From Cladopsammia gracilis (lineage: Eukaryota; Cnidaria; Anthozoa; Scleractinia; Dendrophylliidae), in contig JAJGOT010000003.1 of NCBI GenBank assembly GCA_022457155.1, forward strand, positions 4,388,501-4,452,500: a DNA stretch of 64,000 bases, given 5' to 3'. Positions 40,381 to 54,100 of the stretch are shown here, piece by piece. The notes under the pieces are model-generated. The model searched no databases and was not told the origin of the DNA. It worked only from the letters and a program-made list of their open reading frames with translations. Positions within the stretch are counted from its first letter, which is position 1. Each line of letters opens with the position of its first letter. The position numbers were made by a program, and so were the translations under genes.

Positions 40381-42232
40381 AACTTTGCAAGCAAGGCGCT
40401 TAGTGGTGAGTACAAACTTTTGTTCCTTTGTTACTGAGTTCTGTTATTTATCATATCAAGAAAAGGGTATTCCAAATCAGCCTCAGTCATCTTAAAAAGG
40501 CTTTTAAAATTCGTAATTAATTAGACCACGAACAAGAGTTTGGTTTATAAAAATGTCGCCTCAAACTTTCGTAACATCGGTAAATTCAAAGCCTTTTGTT
40601 TTCGGTTGGAGGAAAGATGTCCTGTCGGGTACAAAATAAGATTAGTTAGGATTTTAGAAAAGAAGAAAGAAGCTGGTAAATTCAAAGACTTTTGTTTTCG
40701 GTTGGATAATAGAGTCTTTTAGGGCACAAAATAAGACCAGTTAGGATTTTTAGAAAGCAGAAAGCAGCTGGTTAATTCTGGTGATAAGCTTCCTTTCTCT
40801 AAATTTTCTGCCTCTGAAATATTTAGCTGAGGGAACCGAAAAGATCCAATTGTATCAGTCTAAAAGGCACTAAAATGATATGGAAAAACAGTACAACGCC
40901 ATTCCAACCGTTGTCCTAAACATTCCTTGTTGGGGTCCCTGTTCAAATGAACAGCAATAACTTGCAATGACATATAGTCAACACTTCCTTTTGAGACACC
41001 TAAAAAGTTAGGACATCTCTTTATTTCGGACGGTTCACTTGGTCTCGAATAGACCAAGAATTCATATGAACTCTATCGTTATAATACAGATACATCCTCG
41101 CGTAATACAGACAATTGGGTCGGACCCATTCATTTTAAACTGTTAGTTTAAACAAAATCAGATCTCACCCGTCTAGCTGTACCGAAACTCGGTTATAGTA
41201 GAATGTTCAAACATTTATTTTCTGAGGTTTCAGAAGAAACTATAAGTTTACACGTTTCTGTGAGTTTTAAATCTTCGATTAGTTTGGATTGATCACCCAA
41301 ATAACAGAACAAGGACTTCTTGAAGTCTGTTGCCTGGTTCCGACACACTGTTTTTGACAGATTTAAAAAGGTTGTAACCAACAAAACGACTGCAATTTAG
41401 AATAACAGTTTTGACTGCAGTTCCTTTTAGCAAAGACGTTTATACATAATCTGAGCATTTTGTACACTTCAGTCGTCATAATTGTACAAGTTCCTTACGT
41501 CTTTTTTCTTGTTTACGTTTTTCTGACTGGGTTCACGTGACTTTTCCGACAAGGCGAGAGCCTAATAACAATATTCACGCGAAACAAATCCGTCACGCGA
41601 GGCAAATACTGGTAGGTCACGCGAAGCACCATTAGTAGAACAAAGCCAAATCACTGTATATCTTTTCCAAGTGGTTTTAACCTTCTATTTTCAGCATTGG
41701 TACTTCTAAATATTATCTCTGTTTTCCAATCGATTTAAATTATCATGTCAACATTTCATTTCAGTTTTAGTAAAGACAAAATTCCCACATCAGCCTGGCC
41801 TAGACTGTTAAATATTTATAGAATTTCATGTTGTATTTTAGACGTATGACGTCTTAAAATATAATAAAACGTTTTCGGTTTTTCGGAATGTAGGGAGTAA
41901 TCACAGATTAAAATAAATGAAATTCTACTTTACAAAGCAAGAAGCGTTGTGACAAGTATTTTGTGGCCTTTTTACCACTTTAAGAGTAGTTCTTGTCATT
42001 TTCGTACGTATGTATGTACGGCTGCGGCAAGAAATATCAACACGATAGCGACATAACTCGATCATTTGTTTTTGAATACTGAGCTGTTCAGTTCTGAAAT
42101 ATCATCAAGGCGAAAAATTTAAAACCGACATCAAATCGTGTAAAAGTACCCAGTTTATCAGAAACTAAATACACATAGTAACTTTAGTATCACTTTGATC
42201 ACATAAACACGGCAGATGGGTGTAACCCAGTT
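40381..42232. other. Intergenic, no gene seen
   Basis: No supported gene. A ~100-bp phrase with GGTAAATTCAAAG-CTTTTGTTTTCGG is duplicated at 40577 and 40675. Confidence 0.35.
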
Positions 42233-42693
42233 TTAAAGTGCACCTAACCCCCAATTTTTTTTTCCTTAATCAACTCTATGTACGTTGAAAAGTTGAATAG
42301 TTAAATATTTCTTGTTTTTAACGTCGTGTTAGTGAGTTATAGAGATTTGAATTTACAAAATGCTAATTTGATGATGTCATTTTAGGATTCATTTATAACA
42401 CAAATACTTGTTTTTACCTCGAAGGAATATTTTTACAAATCAATTGACTTTCCACAGTTAATATTTAGTATTTCTCAAATTGATTTTCCTTAAGCTGTAT
42501 ACTGCGTATTGTAAATTGACGTAGAAATAATGGCAAAATCCTAAAATGACGTCATCAAATTAGCATTTTGTAATTTCAAATCTCTATAACTCACTAACGC
42601 TACGTTAAAAACAAGAAATATTTCACTATTCGACTTTTCAACGTACATAGAGTTGATTAAGCGAAAAAAAAATTGGGGTTAGGTGCACTTTAA
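42233..42693. mobile_element. Foldback MITE with ~155-bp arms
   Basis: TTAAAGTGCACCTAACCCC at the left is inverted at the right end (GGGGTTAGGTGCACTTTAA). The arms pair for about 155 bp with few mismatches, leaving a ~150-bp loop. A transcript through it would form a long hairpin. Confidence 0.88.
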
Positions 42694-43084
42694 GTCAGTA
42701 TCCTTTACATCGCCGGCCTTTTGTTAGAGACTGTCCTTCGTTTTCACCTTCTTGTGGCAGAACAGAATCAAATGAACGGATACTTTCTCAATTTGTTTTA
42801 ACCTTTCTTAAACCAATTTTAGCGTGCAAAGTTTTCATTCGCCGCTTATTAAATGGTTTGGCTTTATGCAAAGAGCGGCTTTATAAAATGAGTTTGCTAC
42901 ATACATGGCAAGAGAGCAACGATTAGCATGGTGGGTTCACACTGGACAGTAAGTCCGCTCTTATGTTTCTATAACGTTCTCCCTTTAAAGTGCTATCAAG
43001 ATAGAGAGTAGATGAATTGATTAATAACTTCTGGTATTTTTGCGAGCATGTTGTCTTCGTTCATCACTTGATTCTCGCGCTTAT

Positions 43085-43450
43085 GAGTTTTTCTCAATAC
43101 AACGCGCGCTTTCATTGGTTGATTCATGATCACATTACATCTAACAAACAAACTGTTTCCCGCCAAACGTACATGAGCGGGAAACATTTGCGAAAGCTGA
43201 CAACATTATTGACGTCAGAGGGTAACAGTGCACCGCTGCCCACTAGCGCACGTGATCAGACCGTGACAAAACGTGGCATGATTATATGATGCGATTGATG
43301 TTTACCTTGAGTGCTCGACGCGTTTTTCAAATGCCTTGTGTTGCTATGTAACAAATTACTTAGTGACTGATCCCTCGGTTCGTCGAGGGAACGTCGAGAT
43401 TCTCGGGAAACAAAATTTACTGTTTCCCCAGGAACCAGTCATAAGTGTTT
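43085..43450. repeat. Dispersed repeat family R2, copy 2
   Basis: Same orientation as the copy at 13856-14232 and shares its landmarks (CTCAATACAACGC, TTGACGTCAGAGGGTAACA, CGTGATCAGACCGTGA, CTGATCCCTCGG, GGAACCAGTCATAAGTG). Confidence 0.75.
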
Positions 43451-43825
43451 AACAATTATGTTGGGTTTGTTCTGTTTCGTACGTATTTGTAATCTAAAAT
43501 GCTATCGACGTTGCTTCTTGACCTTTCCTATCACGCATTAGTATTTAAAGAAGTTAAAACAGACAAAATAGTACGGTTCTTCTTTGGTTGACTGATTTTA
43601 AAATTATACAAATCGCCGAAATCGACAAGAATGTTCTTATGCAAAAGAACAAAGCTTCCAAAAATAAGTGCCGGAAGAGCATCAGAACGTTTTAAAGAGA
43701 AAAGGGAATGTTTAAACAACGTCTATTTCTTCTGATGCTTTTGTTTTTTATTTGAACTGTGCAGTTTTAGACGATCCTATATATAACAGGAATGAAGCTG
43801 AATTTGTATTTCTTTGCCTCGTAGG

Positions 43826-43879
43826 AAAGGTCTCTGCTGCTTTCGCTCATTGTTTTCTTTGCCTTCTGTTTTGAACACG
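43826..43879 (+). other. Possible signal-peptide-type exon
   Basis: An acceptor (TTTGCCTCGTAG) is followed by about 54 bases that read, in one frame, ERSLLLSLIVFFAFCFEH, then a strong donor GTAAGT. The hydrophobic run fits a signal-peptide exon. No partner exons could be linked. Confidence 0.3.
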
Positions 43880-44218
43880 GTAAGTCCTTACCTTAATTCA
43901 ATTTCATGTTTTTTTGCCAATAACTGTGGCAACCAGTAAGATAAGAAGATAAGATTCCTTTCCCTAAAATGTTCTGCTGCTGAAATATTCAGCTAAAAGA
44001 ACCGAAAAGCTAAAACTGTATCAGCTTTCACATGATTTCCTTTAAGGCACTAAAATGATAAAGAAACACAGTACAACGCCATTACAAGCTATTAAAAGCT
44101 CAAACTGTATCAGCTTTCACATGATTTCCTTTAAGGCACTAAAATGATAAAGAAACAAAGTGCAACGCCATTACAAGCGTTTTCTAAACGTTCCTCGTTG
44201 GGTCTCCGTGACTGATAT

Positions 44219-44219
<1 letters not shown>

Positions 44220-44266
<47 letters not shown>
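44220..44266. repeat. (AAT)n microsatellite
   Basis: About 15 AAT units. Confidence 0.9.
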
Positions 44267-44267
<1 letters not shown>

Positions 44268-44702
44268 CTTTATCAAAGTGTCAAAGTTATTTAGCGAAAG
44301 TAAGTGCCGGAAGAGTGTTGCATCAGAACTTTTTATAGAGGATAGAAAATGTCTAAATAACGTGTATTTCTACTGATGCGGACACCTACGTACGCGGCTT
44401 ACTTAAGACTTTCCTTGCAACCCAACATGTGGTAGATTTATCCAAGTGGAGACATGATTCAGTGTAGAATACAGCAACTATCGTTTCCATGCATGTGTGA
44501 ACCTCCCGTCAGCCAGTACAGTAAAATACAATCGCAAGCACTGCCCTATCTACATGCACACCCAACAACAGAACCAATGTTATGGAGCCTAAGTCCAATT
44601 GCACCTTACATGTATCCAAGAGGAGTGTCGTACTTGACTTGTTAAACATATTTTCTAGTTTATTTCATTACTGAAAGACTTGTGCTGAAAGGGCTACCCT
44701 GC

Positions 44703-45634
44703 TTAACCCTATTCAGACTGGGCTTTTTTAGGCAATCTGTGACTGGGGGGGGGGGCTCCTCGGACCCCCCCTTCATATCTCTGGAACCAGTAAGGCTAGG
44801 ACCATGAAATTTTCACACAATGTTCATCTCCACACAAGGAAACCTCACACCCAGTTTTGACCTGCCACACCCAATGATGACGTCACAGTGACGTAATTTT
44901 TGTTTTTCCGACGTTTCTTTGATATTTTTCCATCCAGATACTTAAAATATCAAATATAACTGTAAAATCATCTCTTTAATATTAAAACATAATAAATACA
45001 AACAAGGACAACACTTGTAAAGCGAGAAAAGGCAAAAAAAGGCGATAAAACTGTAATTTTGAAATTATTGTCCGCCATCTTGGATCCGCCATCTCTGATC
45101 CGCCATCTTGGATTTCCTTTTTTTTCGTTTAAATTAAAATTTAAAAAATATCTAAAAGAGAAAAGGATCAGAATGTATAAAACACGTATCAAACTGTCTA
45201 TTATCCAAACAATGAACTAAGAAACGTTATTTAATAAATAGTACAAAATTTTTCTCTATAAGTAAACGTGAGCAAAAACTTACCTACCCCTCCCCCCCAA
45301 ATATTTGATGTTAAAAATTTTTGATGTCTTTCAAGAATTAGTCCCAAGAAAAAACTATTCTAATAAGAAAATGCACTATAAGTCAAAAAACAAGATCTTA
45401 AAATAAAAAATTCACCATATTTTAATGTTTTGAAAACCTATGTGTCAAAAACCGATTGCCATGGCAACGTGGTTAATCACACTGACATGTTATGGATACC
45501 AAAATGTCCCTAGATAAATTCTAGGAAAAGTCAGAAAATTTCAGCCCCATAGCTATTTCGGTGTAAGAGTTATTACAATTTTACTGGAGGGGGGGGTTCG
45601 AAAAGCCCCCCCCCCCCAGTCTGAATAGGGTTAA
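44703..45634. mobile_element. MITE, 0.93 kb, ends TTAACCCTATTCAGACTGGG
   Basis: The left end is inverted at the right end (CCCAGTCTGAATAGGGTTAA), each followed inward by a G or C run. The interior has CGCCATCTTGGAT repeats and no ORF. Confidence 0.85.
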
Positions 45635-47665
45635 ATAAAGATGTCTTGACTTGAATTGTAATCTTCTTGTTAAAAAAAAAACAACAATTATGTTTCGTGT
45701 ATTTCAAGCATTCAGTAGTTTGAATGGTTACACAATTATCCTAAGATAGGCAGCGTAAGAAAAATAATTAAACATTGAGTATGGACAGATAAGAGTTATT
45801 GAGTGGACTGTTTAAAGACGGGCCTGATCAACACACTCCGGTATTCCAAACTGTTAAGGAATCGGTAAAGAGAAAGCACTTTTAAAGGGATTTCTGTGTT
45901 ACGTTTCCTCTGTCAAGGATACCATTTCTTTTAAAACGGGGAGGCGAAAAGTTGTATCCAGTTTAATCCTTTTAAAGTACAGATATTCGCATTGGAATTG
46001 GAAAATGGAGTATTATAAAAAGATTTACGGTACGAGAAGTTTACGAAATACACGAGTTTCCTCGTCATCTACCATTACCACTGATTCAATTACTTTTTCG
46101 TGCCTTATAGAACCGGTGATAACACGTGTCGTGCATATCATGGCACCACGGAGGACATTACTCACAGAGTGCCGTATAAACGCCTGAAAAGAACCACGGA
46201 GCCTTTTCGAATCATGAAATAACTTGCACAAGTACTAAATGAAGTTGGTACTGGTAATGAAAAGTTTAAAATCAATGCGAAATTGTAAAAGATCCGAGAG
46301 TATTTCCTTTTTTAGACTATGTAGTCTATATACATCTACATGTGCTCGGCGTTAAAATTTAATTTTAAAAAGAAGTTTTCAATGGAACTAACAGTGGCAT
46401 CTGAAGTTAACGACAGCTGCGAGCCCTGTGAGGTTTTTCTATTTGTTGGCTAAAACCTCTTGGAATTTTGCATATCTCAAAAGTAATTTGAAAGCCTTTC
46501 CGGTTTCGTGTAATGCAATAATTTCATATAAACTTTCGGTAAAAGTTCCAATAATATATCTCTTAACCAGCAATATACAGGAGTATGAACCTCAACGATA
46601 GAGTACAGTTTAGGGTTCTTTTCGCCCGAGAAACATACACACAAATAAGCAAACATAACAATTAGGTAGACTACTAAATTCGATTAAATTAATATAAGGT
46701 TGACAATCGAGGGTCCTGTCTAAAAGTACACACGAGTGACCATAAGTGACCACAGGTGACCAAATAATAATAAATTTAAACAAGAAAAACAAACAAAAAA
46801 TAATAACAAATTAATGACAAACAAAAAAGAAAAGCAAAAACAAAATAAAGGAAAGGAAAGGAGGTATTAGTAATAATGTTAAAGAGACCAGAACAAAAAT
46901 GATATGTATCTATATATTACAATAAAAATAATAATAGTAGTAAAAATAGAAAACGAAAATAAACATAAAACAAAAACATAGAAAAGAGAAAAAAGGAAGA
47001 AGAAGGAAACGTAGATGTTAATTTAGTTTATTAAAGTGTTAAAAATAAATAGATAATATATTTGACGACAAAGACGCAAGAGGCAAATTCAAAGTCAAAA
47101 AAGAGCAACAGAAGTGCTTTGGGAGGAAACCGGAATGCAAGCGGCCTCGGGGCTTTTATCTGTGTCTCGGTGTTTTGAAACCCAATGAAACACTCGCTTT
47201 TCAAATATTACTTAAATAGCGTTTTTTTGATAAAATGACATAATAGTGACGTCATTATGATGTCAGAAATGATGGTCATGCGTGGTCACTCTTGGCCATT
47301 CGCGTGTACTTTTGACACGACCACAATCGACAGATGGAGTGCACTAAAAGAACTCGTTTATTGCGCACGATCATTTTGTTTCTCACATTGCATAATTTTC
47401 ATTAGTGTTGTTGATTGTTACATGCCTTTTTGCTTTTATACGTAATTCTAGATCTGTATGAATAATGAACAACAGATTTGAAACTGCATTTGTACTTTAA
47501 CTGTCGTGTCAAATTTATGTAACTTCTGTTACACTTCTGCCAGGGGAGAATACGCATTCTGCTTGGCTTTTAAACTTACAACTGTTTGTTATAGTTTGAC
47601 TGGAGTAATGTTGTGTTTAAATAATCATAATTTTAAAAACCTGTGCCACTTTCACACCGCGTGCA
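45635..47665. other. Intergenic, no gene seen
   Basis: AT-rich with purine-rich stretches (46790-47000). No supported gene or RNA. Confidence 0.35.
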
Positions 47666-50600
47666 CTTAAAAGGGATATTCCGAGAAGATCGAGAATCCT
47701 AAGACACTCAAGAAAAATCGAATTTTTTTTTGCTATTTGGCCAAAACATCCCTTTTGGTGAACGTGTTTAAGGTGGCTCCCAATCGTTTCCAGCACTTTT
47801 CAAGACTTAGAATTTGATGCGTCATTATAACCACTCTTTGTCAGTTGATGCTCGATCATGATATCAAACAAATGCCCAATGATTGGTGAACACGTTGTTA
47901 TCATTTTTGTGACACAGTATTTCACCCTTAAGTTTAGCTTTAAGTTTTAATAACTCAAAAATGACTCGGTGAACCCCATTTTTTATTGTCGAATTTTGAT
48001 CAGTAGGATAAGATGCAACTTTTGGCAAAGTTTAAAAAAATTCTGTAGGTGGGGTGCAGAGCCACCCTAAATTTTCGAAAATTTAAGGTGGCTCTGAACC
48101 CCTCCTACAGAATTCCTTTTTACCTATACTAAAATTCTTTGTCACCTTCCTAATGGCTCTTGTGTTAGCGCATTCATATCATATCCTTGCTACGTTTGAT
48201 ATAAGAACCGAAATATTACCTTTACTCTTGTTTGTTTGTTTGTTTGTTGTTTTCTTGCTTATACTTTCATGATCTTCAAGGGGTTTACGTCCCGCCTCTT
48301 TTAACGAAACAACTTTTATTTTTGCGTTTAACCCCCCCCCCCCTCCTCCCACTCTGCCACCACCCCACCACTATGAGACATGAGACTCAAAATTGAGGCA
48401 TCTTGCAAATTATTGAAAGCTCGCTAAATGCGGATAAAACAAATTGTATCAAAGGTTACAAAACATTCCGTAGTTGTACAAATACTGGGGAGTTTGTATA
48501 ATTTTCCGTTACATATGTCTACATATTCCTTTTTATTTTTTACCAAACCGTTCTCTCGGACGTAAAGTTTGCACGCAAGTAGTTAAAAAAGAATCAGAAA
48601 AATGTCAACAACGAGACTGAGCGTAACAGAGTAGTTAAACCCAAAACATAAGAATAACGCCGTACTATTTCAGTGATGGCATTTGTTTATTTCATTGGAA
48701 CTGATGTTAATCCCCCAGCATAAGCATTAAAATTTGCGTCAAGTGAAAACGAACCGCATTGACATACGATGCGCCTTTTTACTGGACATAAAGCGCACGA
48801 CATTGAGTCCGCTTTAATGCTTATGTTGGGCCCGTTTTTACTGGGCATAAGCGATGTAATGCTCCCGCTTATGTTTATGTTTATGCTTATATTGCTAGAG
48901 AAAATCAGAAAATCAGGTTTTACGCACTCTTTTCTCTGCAGAGATTCTGAGTCAGTAAAGAAATACCGAAATAAAAAAAAATCAATACTAACAATAAAAA
49001 AATTAGCGCGCTTCCCTTTTTCTTTCACCCCAGCCTCTCCTCGATGAATTCTTATCGCAGCGCGAAAGAGGGCTCTGCGAAAACGAGAGATTTTCATAGT
49101 ACCAATGAAATAAATAGAAAGTATATTCTGTTTTTACATCAGTATTGCTTCAAGGAACTAACACGTGCAACTAGCCATAGCTTTATTTAGAAGTGTCATG
49201 TGGAGTCCCTTGCGGCGAACAGGTTTTGGAGGCACCTCTAACTCCAGTTGCTGTCAGATGTTTTGCAGCATCCCAAGCTTCAATGGCTCCAGGGACCCAG
49301 TCTTGGATCATGGTTGAAATGCGAAGCGCCAATACACGCATCGAGACGCGTTCTTGCGCGCGAGCCTCGTCGACTGGCTTGTGCGCGCAAGTCTCTCACT
49401 CACTGTCGAACTTTTCGGCCGCCTTCGCTTTGCTTCTTGAAGGATTCGTCCAAAAATATGGACTGTTCTGCAGTCTGCAATCTTTATTCGCCACAGATGT
49501 TCATGCTTTTTAAGAATAGTCCGCATTTCTTTATCTTTGACAAACCACTGTTCCCATGTCTGAGTCTAGTCTCATAGGGGTGGGGTGGTGGCAGAGTGGG
49601 AGGAGAGGGGTGCAGTTAAACTCAAAAATAAAAGTTGCTTCGTTAAAAGAGGCGGCACGTAGATCCGAAAAATGACGACAACTTCGAAGAACATGAAAAC
49701 TTAACATAAAAGTATAAGAAAGAAAACAACAAACAAGAAACAAGAGTAAAGGTAAGATTTCGGTTTTTATATCAAACGTAACAAAGATATGATATAAATG
49801 CGCTAACACAAGGACCATTAGGAAGGTGACAAAGAATATTAATAAGCTAATAGTTACAAAAAATAATAAGAACCGAAAGCGGAAAAAGATCTAAAAATGG
49901 CTGGCCTGTTTCAGAAGAGTGGGTGGGCAGAACCAGCAGCGAGAGCAAAGCGCGAGTCTCGCGTTAGCCTTCGCGAGACTCGCGCTTTCCGTTCTTGTTC
50001 AATTGTTGCTTCTACGATCTCCAATCCAGATATGGACAGAAAAACTTTCTAAAGACTTGTGTTTTTTAACCGGGATGAGTTGTCCTTTATTTATCTTGTG
50101 ATTACGTGACACTCATTACGAATTCAACACGCCGTTGTAATGTGATGCTTTCGGGGTCAGCAGCCAAAAGAGGTCATTCGTGTCGTTTATTAACTGAATG
50201 ATGATGGATATCTTAACTAACAGGCAATTTGAGATTGTTACAGCTTTTACACTATGCGGTTGTTGTGTTTTTTTCATCGTATGGTTGTTTTAAAAGCAGC
50301 TAAAATAAGCTTAAAAGGAAAGCAAAGCCACTTCAACAAAGAGCCTCAGCAGCCGTGTTGTGATTTGAATTCGCGGTTCCTCGGGCTTGCTGAATTCAAC
50401 GTCAGTGGATTTATACGAGCAAAAACGACCTATGAAGGGTCGTAATTTACTTCTGTCACAACAGAACCGAGGTACAATTAATAGTGAGTCGCTCTTTCGT
50501 GTTAATTGTACCATTTAGCATTTATTACCGAGGCTAGCCCACTAATTTGCATAACTTTGTTCTCGCTCAGATGCCATAACCGTTTAATTTACTGTCTGAA

Positions 50601-51117
50601 TGGTATTTTATTTCCAGAGCTAAAACCTTCCAGTAGTATAGTAACTAAGGTTTCCTCGCATATAGATTTTATGATCAGATATCACATACCAGGGGCCATT
50701 TATAGCTGTCGAAGTTTGACCTACATTTTCTGTTTTATCGATAGCTACAAATGTTGGCATAATAAATGTGTCCGTTGAAAAAGTTACAAGCAATGCTTTC
50801 AAATGCTATAGCATTTGAAAGAGTAAGAACACAATAATGTTTGTGCCAAGTTTAATTCGAATATACACGATGTCTTTTACGCGTTCACTATCCTCTCAAA
50901 GTTGCGTTATAATTCTGCTGTTTTTGAGTGCCGAAAACCGTCATAAATCCATTTTTCAAAGTTTTTTTTTTAAATTTCGCCTTTTTAATAAATCGCTGGA
51001 ACCTAAAACTATTTTTCCTTAAACTAGTTCACCAAAAGGGATGTTTTGGCCAAATAAGAAAAAATTCGATTTTTCTTGAGTGTCTTACGATTCTCGATCT
51101 TCTCGAAATATGGCTCT
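47666..51117. repeat. Set of inverted repeats upstream of the TPR-CHAT gene
   Basis: 47666-47762 (GAGAAGATCGAGAATCCTAAG ... GGCCAAAACATCCCTTTTGG) is inverted at 51027-51117. Independently, 48130-48385 is inverted at 49560-49842 (CACCTTCCTAATGG; GGTGGGGTGGTGG; TTTTATTTTTG). A short foldback lies at 48045-48115 (GGTGGCTCTG). No coding genes are supported between the arms. Confidence 0.7.
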
Positions 51118-51185
51118 TAAATTCTACACTTCCTGATTTTTTGTCACTTCTGTTCATCGTTTTGTCTCTTCTAGAAAAGGCTGTC

Positions 51186-54100
51186 ATGGACAACACATAC
51201 AAAGTTGCACAAGGCTTCGCTATTGGAATATTGATTGCCAATTTCCTTCTCAGTACCAATCGAGTTCTAAAGGCCATCCAGTTAACAAAAGAATGCTTGA
51301 GTCTCCTTAACGCTAAAGCTCTGAAACAAAAAACCGGATTAGTCAGAAAAAGTTTCAAATTGCTATATTCCCTGTTGTTCAAAGGGTACCGACTTATTTA
51401 CAATCATACGAATGCGATAGAATGCGGTAGAAAGCTTCTGGCCTTATTGCGCGACAGTGGCGAAAAAGCCGAAGAAGGACAAGTAACCTTACAACTAGCA
51501 GAATTGTATGAATGTCATGCGAAATATAACGAAGCGAAAGAACTTTATTCCAATGCACTTAGCATCATGATAGAAACTGGACAGAGGAAAGGACAAGCCT
51601 CGTGTTATGCAAACCTAGGAACGCTGTTTCAGTCTCTCGGTAAATATGCCAAGGCTAAAGAACATCTAGAAAAAGCACTTGCGATCAGCAAAGAAATTGG
51701 CGACATAAGTGGAGAAGCCTCGTGTTACGGAAACTTAGGAACGATGTTTCGGTCTCTCGGCGAGCATGCCAAGGCTAAAGAACATCTCGAGAAAGCACTT
51801 GCCATCTTCAAAGAAATTGACCACATAAATGGAGAAGCCTCGTGTTACGGAAACTTAGGAACGATGTTTCGGTCTCTCGGTGAACATGCCAAGGCTAAAG
51901 AACATCTCGAAAAAGCACTTGTGATATTCAAAGAAATTGGCGACATAAATGGAAAAGCCTCGTGTTATTTAAACCTAGGAACGGTGTTTCAGTCTCTTGG
52001 TGAATATGCCAAGGCTAAAGAACATCTACAAAAGGCACTTGCTATCTTCAAAGAAACTGGCGATATAAATGGAGAAGCTTCGTGTTACGGAAACTTAGGA
52101 ACGATGTTTTGGTCTCTCGGTGAACATGCCAAGGCTAAAGAACATCTCGAAAAAGCAATTGCTATCTTCAAAGAAATTGGCAACATAAATAGAGAAGCCT
52201 CGTGTTATGCAAACCTAGGAACGATGTTTCAGTCTCTTGGTGAATATGCCAAGGCTAAAGAACATCTACAAAAGGTACTTGCTATCTTCAAAGAAACTGG
52301 CGATATAAATGGAGAAGCCTCGTGTTACGGAAACTTAGGAACGATGTTTCGGTCTCTCGGTGAACATGCCAAGGCTAAAGAACATCTCGAAAAAGCAATT
52401 GCTATCTTCAAAGAAATTGGCGACATAAATGGAGAAGCCTCGTGTTATGCAAACCTAGGAACGTTGTTTCAGTCTCTCGGTGAATATGCCAAGGCTAAAG
52501 AACATCTCGAAAAAGCACTTGTAATCAGAAAAGAAAGTGGCGACATAAACGGAGAAGCCTCATGTTACGTAACCTTAGAAATGGTGTTTCGGTCTCTCGG
52601 TGACTATCCCAAAGCTAAAGAACATCGCGAAAAAGCACTTGCAATCTTCAAAGAAATTGGCGATATAAATGGAGAAGCCTCGTGTTATGCAAACCAAGGA
52701 ACGGTGATTGAGTCTCTCGGTAAATATGCCAAGGCTAAAGAACATCTCGAAAAAGCACTTGTGATCTTCAAAGAAATTGGCAATAAAAATGGAGAAGTCT
52801 CGTGTTATGCAAACCAAGGAATGGTGTTTGAGTCCCTCGGTGAATATGCCAAGGCAAAAGAACATCTCGAAAAAGCACTTGCAATCACAAAAGAAATTAG
52901 CGACAGAAATGGAGAAGCCTCGTGTTATGAACACCTAGGAATGGTGTTTCTGTCTCTCGGTGAATATGCCAAGGCTAAAGAACATCTCGAAAAAGCACTT
53001 GCTATCTTAAACGATATTGGCGACATAAATGGAGAAGCCTCGTGTTATGAAAACCTAGGAATGGTGTTTAGGTCTCTCGGTGAATATGCCAAAGCTAAAC
53101 AACATCTCGAAAAAGCACTTGTGATCAAAAAAGAAATTGGCGACATAAATGGAGTAGCCTCGTGTTATGAAAACCTAGGAACGGTGTTTAAGTCTTTCGG
53201 TGAATATGCCAAGGCTAAAGAACATCTCGAAAAAGCACTTGTGATCAAAAAAGAAATTGGCGACATAAATGGAGAAGCCTCGTGTTATGAAAACCTAGGA
53301 ACGGTGTTTCAGTCTCTCGGTGAATATGCCAAAGCTAAAGAACATCTTGAAAAAGCACTTGTGATCAGAAAAGAAATTGGCGACATAAATGGAGAAGCCT
53401 CGTGTTATGAAAACCTAGGAACGGTGTTTCAGTCTCTCGGTGAACATGCCAAGGCTAAAGAACATCTCCAAAAAGCACTTCCTATCTTAAAAGAAGTTGG
53501 CGACATAAATGGAGAAGCCTTGTGTTATGCAAACCTAGGAACGGTGTTTCAGTCTCTCGGTGAATACTCTAAGGCTAAAGAACATCTCGAAAAAGCACTT
53601 GTGATCAGAAAAGAAATTGGCGACATAAATGGAGAAGCCTCGTGTTACGGAAACTTAGGAACGGTGTTTCGTCTCTCGTGAATATGCCAAGGCTAAAGAA
53701 CATCTACAAAAGGTACTTGCTATCTTCAAAAAAAGTGGCGATATAAATGGAGAAGCCTCGTGTTACAGAAACTTAGGAATGTGTTTCGGTCTCTTGGTGA
53801 ATATGACAAGGCTAAAGAACATCTCGAAAAAGCACTTGTGATATTCAAAAAGAAATTGGCAACATAAATGGAGAAGCCTCGTGTTATGCAAACCTAGGAA
53901 CGGTGTTTCAGTCTCTCGGTGAATATGCCAAGGCTAAAGAACATCTACAAAAAGCACTTGCGATCAGAAGAAATTGGCGACATAAATGGAGAAGCCTCGT
54001 GTTACGGAAACTTAGGAATGATGTTTCGGTCTCTCGGTGAATATGCAAGGCTAAAGAACATCTCAAAAAGCACTTGATATTCAAAGAAATTGGCAATAAA

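Noticed and set aside
50928..51175. TPR-CHAT protein starting at ATG 50928
   Set aside because: This part contains an inverted dispersed repeat and a splice acceptor; family-like sequence starts at ATG 51186.
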